A model generated the notes under the pieces. That model saw only the letters and a list, made by a program, of their open reading frames with translations. It did no database searches and was not told the origin of the DNA. Positions 53,104 through 61,617 of a stretch of DNA of 64,000 nucleotides are shown one piece after another (the stretch's first letter is position 1; each line of letters starts with the position of its first letter). The stretch covers positions 62,001-126,000 of the forward strand of contig NZ_JBLZNC010000007.1 of NCBI RefSeq assembly GCF_048553715.1, given 5' to 3'. This DNA is from Sagittula sp048553715. Lineage in GTDB: Bacteria; Pseudomonadota; Alphaproteobacteria; Rhodobacterales; Rhodobacteraceae. The position numbers were made by a program, and so were the translations under genes.

Positions 53104-53981
53104 ATATGCTGCGCGCAGAGCCAGTCGACGAAGGTTTTTACATCCCGCCTGCCGCGCAGATCATCGCGTTCGACCAGCGTGAAATTGGCCGCCATGGGCA
53201 GGGTCAGGTCATAGGGGGCGACCAGTCGCCCGGCTTCCAGATCACGGCGGGCAAAGCTGCGCGAGATGATGGCGCAGCCTTGGCCCGCTGACAGTATCTG
53301 TAGCGCGATGACCGAGGAATCGGCCTTCAGCCAGTAGTCGATGCGCGTATCGTCAAAGCCGCATTGCACGAACAGCCTGTCCCAATCATGCTCTGACCCG
53401 ACGATCTGGACGATGTCCGCCGCGGCAAGGCTTTGCGCATCGGGTGTCGATCCCAGCCGTTCCGCATAATCGGGATGACAGACGATGGTGGCGCCTTGGA
53501 CGGTCAGCGGGTGGATGCGGTGTTCGGGCCAGTCGGTCTCGCCATAGCGAATGTCGAGATCGATGCCTTCGCCGTCGATGCGATCGGACCAGACGGCGGT
53601 GGACAGCTCGACGTCGATGTCTGGATGGGCCTGCGTGAAATCGCGCAACAAGGGCGCAAGGATCAGCGCCGCAAAAGAGATCGAACAGCGCACACGCACG
53701 ATGGATTTGCTGGGCAGGCTGAACAGCCCGTCGGTGGCGATCTGCATGTCCTGAAAGGATTTTCGCACCGGCGCCGCATAGGCCAGCCCCACATCCGTCA
53801 GGTGCACGCCCTTGGCCTTGCGGGTGAACAGTTGCACACCGAGGTGCTGTTCGAGCAGGCGGATCTGCTGGCTGACCGCAGCGGGGGTCAGGTTCAACTC
53901 GCCTGCGGCGGCGCTGAACGAACTGTGGCGGGCGGCGGCCTCGAAGGACCGCAACCAGGTGACATGGGGCAGCCTGCGCAT
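53100..53981 (-). CDS. LysR-family transcriptional regulator (GcvA-like), second copy
   Basis: 293 aa from ATG 53981 (MRRLPHVTWLRSFEAAARHS), with AGAGG as ribosome site. The HTH is AAGELNLTPAAVSQQIRLLE and the effector domain has the GcvA-type IDLDIRYGETDWP. It is divergent from the GMC oxidoreductase operon and probably regulates it. The stop codons of this gene and the converging LysR gene share TCTAGA. Confidence 0.9.
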   Translation of the reverse strand: MRRLPHVTWLRSFEAAARHSSFSAAAGELNLTPAAVSQQIRLLEQHLGVQLFTRKAKGVHLTDVGLAYAAPVRKSFQDMQIATDGLFSLPSKSIVRVRCSISFAALILAPLLRDFTQAHPDIDVELSTAVWSDRIDGEGIDLDIRYGETDWPEHRIHPLTVQGATIVCHPDYAERLGSTPDAQSLAAADIVQIVGSEHDWDRLFVQCGFDDTRIDYWLKADSSVIALQILSAGQGCAIISRSFARRDLEAGRLVAPYDLTLPMAANFTLVERDDLRGRRDVKTFVDWLCAQHI

Positions 53982-54150
53982 GGAGACCTCTTTGGCGTTG
54001 CCGCGCAATCATGGGCAAGCGCGCAGGCGGGTGCAAGCGCGATTGGGTAACCTGTCTTGGGTCTTTGCGGTCATAACCGTTGTTTGAGCCTTGCTGCCCC
54101 AAAGGGTCATTTGTGACCCCGAAAGCACGAGACAGCAGGCGACAAGACAA

Positions 54151-55749
54151 ATGGCCGAAACATATGACTATGTGATCGTGGGTGCGGGCTCGGCAGGCTG
54201 CGTTCTGGCCGAACGTCTGTCCGCGTCGGGGCGTTTTAGTGTGCTCGTGCTCGAAGCGGGCGGCAGCGATCGCCGGTTCTGGATCAAGGTGCCGGTGGGC
54301 TATGCCATCACGCACCGCGACCCTGCGCTCAACTGGGGTGATCACACGCAAGCCGATGCGGCGTTGCAGGGGCGCAGCGGCTTCTGGCCGCGCGGCAAGG
54401 TTGTTGGCGGCTCCGGCTCGATCAACGCGATGGCCTATGTGCGCGGTCTGCCGCAGGATTTCGACGATTGGCAGGCGGCGGGCGCCGAAGGCTGGAACTG
54501 GCAGGCGGTGCGCGAGACCTATGACCGGATCGAGACGCAATCGGATGCGGAGACCCCCGGCGGGCCGGTCTGGGTGCAGGATCTGAGCGACCAGATGCAC
54601 CCGTTTTCGCGCCGTTTTCTGGAGGCTGCCCGTGATGCGGGGTTTGCCACGCCGCACAACATGAACGGTGAAGGGGCCGAAGGGATCACCCCCTACCGCA
54701 GTACGGTGCGTCGCGGCGTGCGCTGGTCCTCGGCGGATGCGTTTCTGCGGCCTGCGCTGAAACGGGACAAGGTCCGCCTGATCAATCGCGCCCATGTCAC
54801 GGGGCTGAATTTTGACGGGCGGCGGGTGACCGGCCTGAGCTATGAGCGCAAAGGCGTGCCCCATCAGGTTTATGCGCGCCAAGAGGTCATCCTGAGCGCG
54901 GGGGCCATCAATTCGCCGCAGATCTTGCAGATGTCCGGGGTCGGCCCGGCCAGCCTGCTGCGTGATCTGGGGATCGAGGTGCGCCACGATCTGCCCCATG
55001 TGGGGGCCAACCTGCAGGACCATCTGGCGGTTTCCTACCAGTTCCGCGCCACGACGCCCACGTTGAACAATGTGTTGGGGCGCCAAATACCACGCATGTT
55101 GGCAGGGCTGCGCTATCTGGCGACGCGACGCGGGCCGCTGGCGGTGCCGGTGAACCAGATGGGCGGCTTTGTCCGCAGCCACGACGGGGCTGCTGCGCCG
55201 GACATGCAGTTGTTCTGCAATCCTGCGTCTTACGATATCTCTGCGCGCGGCGAGGTTGTTCTGGACCGCACGCCGGGCTATCTGTTGTCGGCTCAACCGT
55301 GCCGGCCAACGTCGCGCGGGTCGGTCATGATCCGCAGCGCTGATCCTTACACGCGGCCCGCAATCGATGCCAATTCGCTGGCGACAGAACAGGACCGCGC
55401 GGCGGCGGTGCGCGGTGTGAAACTCCTGCGGCGGCTGGCGGACAGCGCCACGCTGCAGGCGGTGACGCGCGACTGCAAAACACCGGGGTTTGCGGATATG
55501 GACGACGACGCATTGCTAGAGGACTTCCGCGCCCGGTCATCGACCGTGTTCCACCCGACCTGCACCTGCCGGATGGGCCGGGATGCCAGCGGTTCGGTCA
55601 TTGACGGGCGTATGCGCGTGCATGGGCTGGCGGGCGTGCGCGTGGTCGATGCCTCGGCCTTTCCGAATATCACGTCAGGCAATACCAATGCGCCCACGAT
55701 GATGCTGGCGCTGCGGGCGGCTGATCTGATCCTTCAGGATGCATCCTGA
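54151..55749 (+). CDS. GMC-family flavin oxidoreductase (choline dehydrogenase-like)
   Basis: 532 aa from ATG 54151 (MAETYDYVIVGAGSAGCVLA), which begins directly at the FAD-binding fold; no strong ribosome site is seen. Signature 1 is GKVVGGSGSINAMAY, signature 2 is GAINSPQILQMSGVG, and the C-terminal catalytic region has VFHPTCTCRMG and NITSGNTNAPTMM. It oxidises an alcohol to an aldehyde with FAD. An aldehyde dehydrogenase two genes downstream could take the next step. Substrate unknown. Confidence 0.92.
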   Translation: MAETYDYVIVGAGSAGCVLAERLSASGRFSVLVLEAGGSDRRFWIKVPVGYAITHRDPALNWGDHTQADAALQGRSGFWPRGKVVGGSGSINAMAYVRGLPQDFDDWQAAGAEGWNWQAVRETYDRIETQSDAETPGGPVWVQDLSDQMHPFSRRFLEAARDAGFATPHNMNGEGAEGITPYRSTVRRGVRWSSADAFLRPALKRDKVRLINRAHVTGLNFDGRRVTGLSYERKGVPHQVYARQEVILSAGAINSPQILQMSGVGPASLLRDLGIEVRHDLPHVGANLQDHLAVSYQFRATTPTLNNVLGRQIPRMLAGLRYLATRRGPLAVPVNQMGGFVRSHDGAAAPDMQLFCNPASYDISARGEVVLDRTPGYLLSAQPCRPTSRGSVMIRSADPYTRPAIDANSLATEQDRAAAVRGVKLLRRLADSATLQAVTRDCKTPGFADMDDDALLEDFRARSSTVFHPTCTCRMGRDASGSVIDGRMRVHGLAGVRVVDASAFPNITSGNTNAPTMMLALRAADLILQDAS

Positions 55750-55775
55750 GACACCAATCTAGAAAGGAGGAGCTG

Positions 55776-56984
55776 ATGCGCCTCGAAAAACTGGAAACCT
55801 TTGTTGTCGGCAACCCGCCGCCGCGCCACGGCGGGCGGTATTTCATCTTTGTCCGGCTGACCACGGCCTGCGGCATCACCGGCGTGGGCGAGATCTACAA
55901 CGCCACCTTTGGCCCTGACGTCTGCTGCGCCATGGCGCATGACATGTTCGGGCGACATTTTGACGGCACAGACCCGCAGCGGATCGAATGGCTGTTCCGG
56001 CAGGTTTACGGTGCGGGCTTCACCCATCGTCCCGATGTCAGCGTCATGGGCGTGTTCAGCGCGCTGGAAATGGCCTGCTGGGACATTCTCGGCAAGGCGG
56101 CCGACAAACCGGTAGCGGATCTGCTGGGCGGTCCGGTGCATGACCGGCTGCGCAGCTACTCCTACATCTACCCCGCCGACGGCGACGTCTACCCCGACCC
56201 CGACCAGCCCAACGCCTATAACGATGCCCATATCGCGGCGGAAATCGCAGCCAATATGGTCGATCAGGGCTTTACCGCGCTGAAATTCGACCCCGCCGGT
56301 CCCTATAGCGTCTTCGACGGCCACCAGCCACGGCTGGAGGATATCTCGCTCAGCGTGGCTTTCTGCCGCGAGATCCGCGCCGCCGTAGGCGACCGCGCCG
56401 ATCTGTTGTTTGGCACCCATGGCCAGTTCACGGTCAGCGGCGCGCGGCGTATGGCCCGCGCGCTGGAGCCCTTTGACCCGCTGTGGTTCGAGGAACCCGT
56501 GCCGCCCGAAAGCCCGGAGGCCATGGCAGAGGTGGCGCGCTTTACCTCTATCCCCGTGGCGGCGGGTGAACGGCTGTGCACCAAATATGAATTCGCACGC
56601 CTGCTGGACACCGGGGCCGCGTCGATCCTGCAGATGAACCTTGGCCGTGTCGGTGGCCTCTGGGAGGCGAAAAAGATCGCCGCCATGGCGGAGGTCAAAC
56701 AGGCGCAGGTTGCCCCGCATCTGTACTGCGGCCCGATTGTGGCTGCGGCGAATATCCAGCTTGCGGCGAGCACGCCGAACTTCCTTGTGCTGGAAAGCAT
56801 CGGCACCTTTGATGGCCCCTACATGAAGGGCGTCAAAGGCGAGATCACTTGGGAAGACGGCTACATCATCCCGTCGCGCGCGCCGGGTCTGGGGTTGGAG
56901 CTGGATGACGCGGCGATTGCGGCCATGCCCTACACCGATAATGAGCTGCACCTGACCATGACGAAAACCCACGTAACCCCGTAA
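55776..56984 (+). CDS. Enolase-superfamily protein of the mandelate racemase/muconate lactonizing group
   Basis: 402 aa. An excellent AAAGGAGG precedes the ATG. The N-terminal capping domain and the barrel are recognisable (SALEMACWDILGKAADKPV). Metal ligands expected near the ends of the barrel strands are seen in WFEEPVPPE and AGERLCTKYEF. At the position of the first ligand, D-x-H-G in galactonate-type dehydratases, this protein has FGTHGQ, so that aspartate is replaced. The most likely reaction is dehydration of a sugar acid; the ligand change leaves this open. Confidence 0.8.
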   Translation: MRLEKLETFVVGNPPPRHGGRYFIFVRLTTACGITGVGEIYNATFGPDVCCAMAHDMFGRHFDGTDPQRIEWLFRQVYGAGFTHRPDVSVMGVFSALEMACWDILGKAADKPVADLLGGPVHDRLRSYSYIYPADGDVYPDPDQPNAYNDAHIAAEIAANMVDQGFTALKFDPAGPYSVFDGHQPRLEDISLSVAFCREIRAAVGDRADLLFGTHGQFTVSGARRMARALEPFDPLWFEEPVPPESPEAMAEVARFTSIPVAAGERLCTKYEFARLLDTGAASILQMNLGRVGGLWEAKKIAAMAEVKQAQVAPHLYCGPIVAAANIQLAASTPNFLVLESIGTFDGPYMKGVKGEITWEDGYIIPSRAPGLGLELDDAAIAAMPYTDNELHLTMTKTHVTP

Positions 56985-56993
56985 GAGGCACAG

Positions 56994-58436
56994 ATGAAAA
57001 ATCTCGAAAAATTCTATATCGGCGGACAATGGGTTGCGCCCGCAAAGGCGCGCAGCATGCCGATCCTGACCCCCGCCACCGGCGCGCAGATCGGCAGCGT
57101 GGCCCTTGGGTCCGAGGCGGATGTCGACGCGGCAGTGGCTGCAGCCACGCGCGCATTTGCCAGCTATAGCCAGACCAGCAAGGGCGAACGTCTGTCCTTG
57201 CTCAAACGGCTGGCGGATCAGACCCGAAACCGGATGGAGGATCTGGCGCAGGCGATGACGTTGGAGATGGGCGCCCCGATCACCATGTCGCGCGCCGATC
57301 AGGCCGCCGCCGGTCTGGGCCATCTCGAGGCTTTCATCACAGCCTTCGAGGCGCATGAGGCCGAAGAGACCCTGCCCAACGGGGATATCGTCAGCTATGA
57401 ACCTATCGGCGTCTGCGGGTTGATCACCCCGTGGAACTGGCCGATCAACCAGATCGCGTTGAAGGTGGTTCCGGCGCTGGCCGTGGGCTGTACCTGCGTG
57501 CTCAAACCCTCTGAGCATACGCCGCTGTCTGCACAGATCTATGCCGAGATGATCCACGACGCGGGCTTCCCTGCGGGTGTGTTCAACTTGGTCTACGGCG
57601 ATGGCCCATCGGTCGGCTCGGCGCTCTCGCGCCACGAGGATGTGGCGATGATGTCCTTTACCGGATCGACCCGCGCGGGCAGCGCGGTGTCGCGCGATGC
57701 CGCTGCAACGGTCAAACGCGTCACGCTGGAACTGGGCGGGAAATCCCCCAACGTGATTTTTGCCGATGCGGATGTCGACGCCCGCGTGGCCGAAGGCGTG
57801 ACCGAGTGTTTCTACAACACGGGCCAGTCCTGCAATGCGCCGACACGGATGCTGGTGGAGCGGGACGCCTATGACCGCGCATTGGAGGTTGCCCGCGCGA
57901 CGGCAGAGGCGCAGGCCGTTGGCGATCCTGCCGCAGAGGGTGACCATCTTGGGCCGCTTTTTGACGAGATCCAGTACGAGCGTGTGCAGGCGATGATCCA
58001 GACAGGGATCGACGAGCAGACGCCGCTGCTGACCGGTGGCTTGGGCCTGCCTGACGGCTTGCCCGAACATCTGCAAACCGGATGGTTTGTGCGGCCCACG
58101 ATCTTTTTCGACGTCACGCCGGAGATGACCCTGTGGAAAGAGGAGATCTTTGGCCCGGTTCTGGTCATGACCCCCTTCGACACCGAAGAAGAGGCGATCG
58201 CGCTGGCCAATGACACGCCCTACGGTCTGGATGCCTTTGTTTCGACCGGGGATGAGGCGCGTGCCACGCGGATGGCGCGGGCAATGCGCGCAGGCGGGAT
58301 TCACATCAACGGTCGCGCCGCTGATTATGGATCACCCTTTGGCGGGTTCAAGCAATCCGGCAACGGGCGCGAGGGTGGCCGTTTCGGTCTGGAAGATTAC
58401 CTAGAGGTTAAGGTGCGCCCGCCGTTCACAAAGTAA
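56994..58436 (+). CDS. NAD(P)-dependent aldehyde dehydrogenase
   Basis: 480 aa. Active-site features of the ALDH superfamily are intact: NADP-binding FTGSTRAGSAVSRDA, catalytic Glu in TLELGGKSPN, nucleophilic Cys in TGQSCNAPTRM and the C-terminal SPFGGFKQSGNGREGG. It oxidises an aldehyde to an acid, possibly the product of the GMC enzyme. It is the last gene of the operon and is followed by a strong terminator. Confidence 0.94.
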   Translation: MKNLEKFYIGGQWVAPAKARSMPILTPATGAQIGSVALGSEADVDAAVAAATRAFASYSQTSKGERLSLLKRLADQTRNRMEDLAQAMTLEMGAPITMSRADQAAAGLGHLEAFITAFEAHEAEETLPNGDIVSYEPIGVCGLITPWNWPINQIALKVVPALAVGCTCVLKPSEHTPLSAQIYAEMIHDAGFPAGVFNLVYGDGPSVGSALSRHEDVAMMSFTGSTRAGSAVSRDAAATVKRVTLELGGKSPNVIFADADVDARVAEGVTECFYNTGQSCNAPTRMLVERDAYDRALEVARATAEAQAVGDPAAEGDHLGPLFDEIQYERVQAMIQTGIDEQTPLLTGGLGLPDGLPEHLQTGWFVRPTIFFDVTPEMTLWKEEIFGPVLVMTPFDTEEEAIALANDTPYGLDAFVSTGDEARATRMARAMRAGGIHINGRAADYGSPFGGFKQSGNGREGGRFGLEDYLEVKVRPPFTK

Positions 58437-58460
58437 CGGCAGGCGGTTTCTGCGATGCAG

Positions 58461-58499
58461 AAAGGGCGCGAGGGATAATCACCCTCGCGCCCTTTTTTG
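58461..58499. terminator. Strong rho-independent terminator
   Basis: Perfect 14-base stem AAAGGGCGCGAGGG (58461-58474) with CCCTCGCGCCCTTT (58482-58495), loop ATAATCA, then further T. It ends the aldehyde dehydrogenase transcript and, because of the A-run on the left, can also serve the convergent gene. Confidence 0.9.
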
Positions 58500-58515
58500 G
58501 TCGTGCCTTTGTGGC

Positions 58516-59508
58516 TTATTCCGCCGGTTCCTGCGCGGCCAGCAAGGTGGCCAAAGGTGCGGAGAGACCGGTCGGGATCACCTCGTAACCCGGTTCCTCG
58601 GGTTCGTCGTCGGTCATTTCCGCAGGGAAACCCGGTGCGGTGATCGACAGGCCGGTGGCTTCTTCGAGACGTTTGATGATGTTCGGCGACAGTTCGCGAT
58701 CACCGAAGCGTGCGATCCCGTCGTTGAAGATGTCCACCATCAGCGGGCTGATTTCCAAGGGCACATTGTTCATCTCGGCAATTTTCTGGAACAGGCCGAT
58801 GTCCTTTTTCACCAGATCCATGGTGAAGGAGATATCGCGCGACCCGTTCAGGATGACCTGGCTTTCGGTTTCATGCACAAAGGACGTGCCGGAGGAGATC
58901 TTCATCGCCTCGTAGGTCGTGTTCATGTCCATGCCCGCAGCCTTCATGGTGACCAAAGCCTCGCAGCAGGTCAGAAGGTTCGCGGTCGCCAGATAGTTTG
59001 TCATCACCTTCAGGATCGACGCGCTGCCGATCTCTCCACAATGCAGGACGCGGCGGCCCAGCGTTGTCAGCGTGGGCAGCATGCGTTCAAATGTCGCCCG
59101 GTCACAGCCCGCAAAGATCGAGATATTGCCGGTGTCGGCGCGGTGACAGCCGCCGGACACGGGGCATTCCATGGCCGAGCCGCCTTTGGCGATAACCAGT
59201 TCCGACAGGCGTTTGATTTCGCCCGCATCGGTTGTCGACATTTCCATCCAGATTTTGGTGTTATCGACGGCGGGCAGCATTTCCTCGACCACAGCGGCAG
59301 AGGCCGCAGGGGAGGGCAGGCAGGTGATGACCGCATCGCAATCCTGCATCAACGCCAGCGGGCCGGTGGTGGATTTCGCACCGCGCGCGACAAATGTTGC
59401 CACCAACGCGGGGTTGAGGTCATGCACCGTCAGGTCAAACCCGTTGCGCAGCAGGCTGCCCGCCAGTTTACCACCAACATTCCCAAGCCCGACAAAGCCG
59501 ATTTTCAT
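58516..59508 (-). CDS. NAD(P)-dependent 3-hydroxyisobutyrate dehydrogenase-like reductase
   Basis: 330 aa. Rossmann signature MKIGFVGLGNVGGKLAGSLL, substrate loop MECPVSGGCHRADTGN and the catalytic lysine in ILKVMTNYLAT identify the beta-hydroxyacid dehydrogenase family. A C-terminal tail of about 30 residues extends beyond the usual end. The reaction is oxidation or reduction of a 3-hydroxy acid. It is convergent with the upstream operon and has its own promoter; any link to the sugar-acid genes is by position only. Confidence 0.88.
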   Translation of the reverse strand: MKIGFVGLGNVGGKLAGSLLRNGFDLTVHDLNPALVATFVARGAKSTTGPLALMQDCDAVITCLPSPAASAAVVEEMLPAVDNTKIWMEMSTTDAGEIKRLSELVIAKGGSAMECPVSGGCHRADTGNISIFAGCDRATFERMLPTLTTLGRRVLHCGEIGSASILKVMTNYLATANLLTCCEALVTMKAAGMDMNTTYEAMKISSGTSFVHETESQVILNGSRDISFTMDLVKKDIGLFQKIAEMNNVPLEISPLMVDIFNDGIARFGDRELSPNIIKRLEEATGLSITAPGFPAEMTDDEPEEPGYEVIPTGLSAPLATLLAAQEPAE

Positions 59509-59719
59509 GAGGATCGCTCCTTAAATATCCGTTTCGCGTATGGTGACGCAAACAGCCTGCGGCGCAAAGCAAAGCCTTTTCACCCTATGGGGTCAGGTGT
59601 GTTGCGGCTCTTAACAGCTGTCGGGAAAATACCGAGAATGCGAAAGGCTCAAATTGTAGATGTTATGGGGCCATTAAGGCGTGAGCGCTCTAATGGGCTC
59701 AACCCACGGAGCGATGACA

Positions 59720-60319
59720 ATGCATGGCCTGATCCTTAAAACCTTTCAGGTTTTTGTGCAGGATACTTATGGAACGGAGGCATGGACATCCGTTGCCCAA
59801 GCGGCGGACCTCGAATTTGCTGAGTTCGAGGCGATGCTTAGCTATGCACCGGACGTATATGATACGCTGATTGCCGCCACAGAACAGGTCATGCACAAGC
59901 CGCGAGAGGTTTTTCTGGAGGATGTAGGGACCTATCTGGTGTCGCATCCAAACAGCGAAGGATTGCGTCGCCTGCTGCGTTTCGGCGGTGTCGATTACAT
60001 CGAATTCCTGCATTCCCTAGACGATCTGCCGGATCGTGCACGCCTTGTGGTCGCAGACCTGCCTTTGCCGGATTTACAGCTGCACGATGACGGGAAAAAC
60101 CAGTTCAGGCTGGTCGTCGGCGCGGGTTTGGCCGGGTTCGGCTACGTCATGGTCGGTGTGTTGCGGGCTTTGGCCGATGACTACGGCGCTTTGGTGATGC
60201 TCGATACCGCGCCCCCCCGCGACAGCGGTCACCAAGTGGTGGACATCAGCCTGTTTGAAACCGCCTTTTCCGAAGGCCGTGAATTCGCTCTGGCGTCCGG
60301 AGGGGAGGATTCCAGATGA
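59720..60319 (+). CDS. H-NOX-like protein lacking the usual proximal heme histidine
   Basis: 199 aa. The start at 59720 (MHGLILKTFQVFVQ) fits the H-NOX fold and leaves eight bases after GGAG; MTMHGL at 59714 is the alternative. Segments match heme-NO-binding proteins (LRFGGVDYIEFLHSLDDL), but where typical proteins have LDDLH, with the proximal His, this one reads LDDLPDR (Pro104). The conserved YxSxR pocket motif is also not visible. His98 (FLHSL) is a possible substitute. It overlaps the GGDEF gene by four bases, the usual H-NOX partnership. Whether it binds heme is uncertain. Confidence 0.82.
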   Translation: MHGLILKTFQVFVQDTYGTEAWTSVAQAADLEFAEFEAMLSYAPDVYDTLIAATEQVMHKPREVFLEDVGTYLVSHPNSEGLRRLLRFGGVDYIEFLHSLDDLPDRARLVVADLPLPDLQLHDDGKNQFRLVVGAGLAGFGYVMVGVLRALADDYGALVMLDTAPPRDSGHQVVDISLFETAFSEGREFALASGGEDSR

Positions 60320-61296
60320 CCCTAGCCGATGAGATGTTGCACACGCTTTGCCCCTTGCATGCGGTTATCAATCATAGCGGTCATGTGCGTCAGGCGGGTC
60401 CGACATTGCATAAGCTGGTGAACGGACCGCTCGAAGGGCAGGTGTTTTTCGACCTGTTCTCCGTCTATCGCCCTCGTGTGATTGAATCCGTACCGGATTT
60501 GTTAAGGGCACAGGGTCGAAAATTATCCCTCAAATTGAATGGCCCCCCTGAGTTAGAGCTTAAGGCCGCTGTTGCGGCCACATCGGATGGCGGCGCAGTG
60601 ATCAATTGCGGCTTCGGGATCGGGCTGCTGGATGCTGTCCGTCGTTATCAACTGACCAGCACAGATTTTGCGGCAACCGATCTGGCGATTGAAATGCTCT
60701 GGCTGATGGAGGCGAAATCGCTCGCCATTGACGCATCACGCAGCCTGAACACCCGCCTGCAGGACGCCGTGGTCCAAGCGGAAGAGCGCGCATTCACCGA
60801 TACGTTGACGGGTCTGGGCAATCGCCGTGCGCTGGACGCGCAATTGGACCGGATCAGCCGTCAGGGCACGCCATTTTCACTGATGCACATCGATCTCGAC
60901 CTGTTCAAACAGGTGAACGATACGCTGGGGCACGCGGCAGGGGACGCTGTCCTGCGCCATGCCGCCCGCATCATGGTGGATGAAACGCGCAAAGACGATC
61001 TGGTCGCCCGCGTCGGCGGAGATGAATTCATCATCGTGGTTCCGCATCTGGTGGGCCGAAACCGTTTGGCCGACCTCGCGCGGCTTCTGATCGCACGGAT
61101 TGAGGAACCAGTGCCCTTTGCGGATCAAGTGGCGCAGATTTCTGCAAGCATCGGAATTGCCGTCTCTGAGGGGGGGCAAGTTGATCCCGAGGCCTTGATC
61201 GACGCGGCCGACACGGCTCTTTACGCCTCCAAACGTGCGGGCCGCGCACAGTTTAGTTTTTATGAAAGCGGGTTGGCGGTGACGTCGAAGGTATGA
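60316..61296 (+). CDS. Diguanylate cyclase with HNOBA/PAS-type N-terminal domain
   Basis: 326 aa. The C-terminal GGDEF domain is intact (VARVGGDEFIIVVPH) with HIDLDLFKQVNDTLGH upstream. The N-terminal part (CPLHAVINHSGHVRQAG) resembles heme-NO-binding-associated domains that contact H-NOX partners. It makes c-di-GMP, probably under control of the H-NOX product whose gene overlaps its start. No EAL domain is present. Confidence 0.9.
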   Translation: MTLADEMLHTLCPLHAVINHSGHVRQAGPTLHKLVNGPLEGQVFFDLFSVYRPRVIESVPDLLRAQGRKLSLKLNGPPELELKAAVAATSDGGAVINCGFGIGLLDAVRRYQLTSTDFAATDLAIEMLWLMEAKSLAIDASRSLNTRLQDAVVQAEERAFTDTLTGLGNRRALDAQLDRISRQGTPFSLMHIDLDLFKQVNDTLGHAAGDAVLRHAARIMVDETRKDDLVARVGGDEFIIVVPHLVGRNRLADLARLLIARIEEPVPFADQVAQISASIGIAVSEGGQVDPEALIDAADTALYASKRAGRAQFSFYESGLAVTSKV

Positions 61297-61372
61297 GTGA
61301 AAAAGTTTTGAAATTTTTAGCCAAAGAGGGGTTGCGCCCTCCCGAAACCCACAGTAGATACCCCGCCACGGT

Positions 61373-61447
61373 TGGGGTGTAGCCAAGTGGTAAGGCACCG
61401 GTTTTTGGTACCGCGCACCGTAGGTTCGAATCCTACCACCCCAGCCA
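61373..61447 (+). tRNA. tRNA-Gln (anticodon TTG)
   Basis: Starting TGGGGTG and ending CACCCCA, discriminator G and encoded CCA at 61445-61447. The anticodon loop reads TTTTGGT with TTG, and the T-arm contains TTCGAATCC. The top anticodon-stem pair is C-C, a small irregularity; everything else folds normally. The 3' end is followed by an integrase gene, so it likely served as an attachment site. Confidence 0.92.
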
Positions 61448-61498
61448 AATTCACAAAAGTGCCAACGATATCAAAGCCCTTGCAGGGCAGAACCAGGC

Positions 61499-61557
61499 CT
61501 GTGTCACACCCCCCCGCGCGTGCTGTAACACATCCTGTAGCACACGCTGTGTCACAC
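61499..61557. repeat. 12-bp-periodic repeats upstream of the integrase
   Basis: CTGTGTCACAC (61499), CTGTAACACAT (61523), CTGTAGCACAC (61535) and CTGTGTCACAC (61547). The last three follow each other at exactly 12 bases and the first lies two periods ahead. Each is a near-palindrome TGTx-x-CACA. They could be integrase or excisionase arm-type binding sites. Confidence 0.6.
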
Positions 61558-61617
61558 GGCCCTTCCCGGCGCCCGCGTCGCAGCTACGATTCCCACCTGT
61601 CCGTTCGCGGAATCGCC

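Larger units (their letters stand above)
61297..61617. other. Gap with tRNA and 12-base-periodic repeats before the integrase remnant
   Basis: Of these 321 bases, 61373-61447 is the tRNA. Between it and the integrase start are four copies of CTGTRxCACAY at 61499-61557, and otherwise nothing with a ribosome-binding site. No terminator was found after the diguanylate cyclase gene. Confidence 0.5.

Noticed and set aside
55734..58304. 856-codon open frame on the minus strand
   Set aside because: Antisense shadow of the enolase-superfamily and aldehyde dehydrogenase genes.
60066..60080. TTTACAGCTG near 60073 as a fifth parS site
   Set aside because: Only the left half matches; the right half reads CACGATGA, and it lies inside the H-NOX gene far from repABC.
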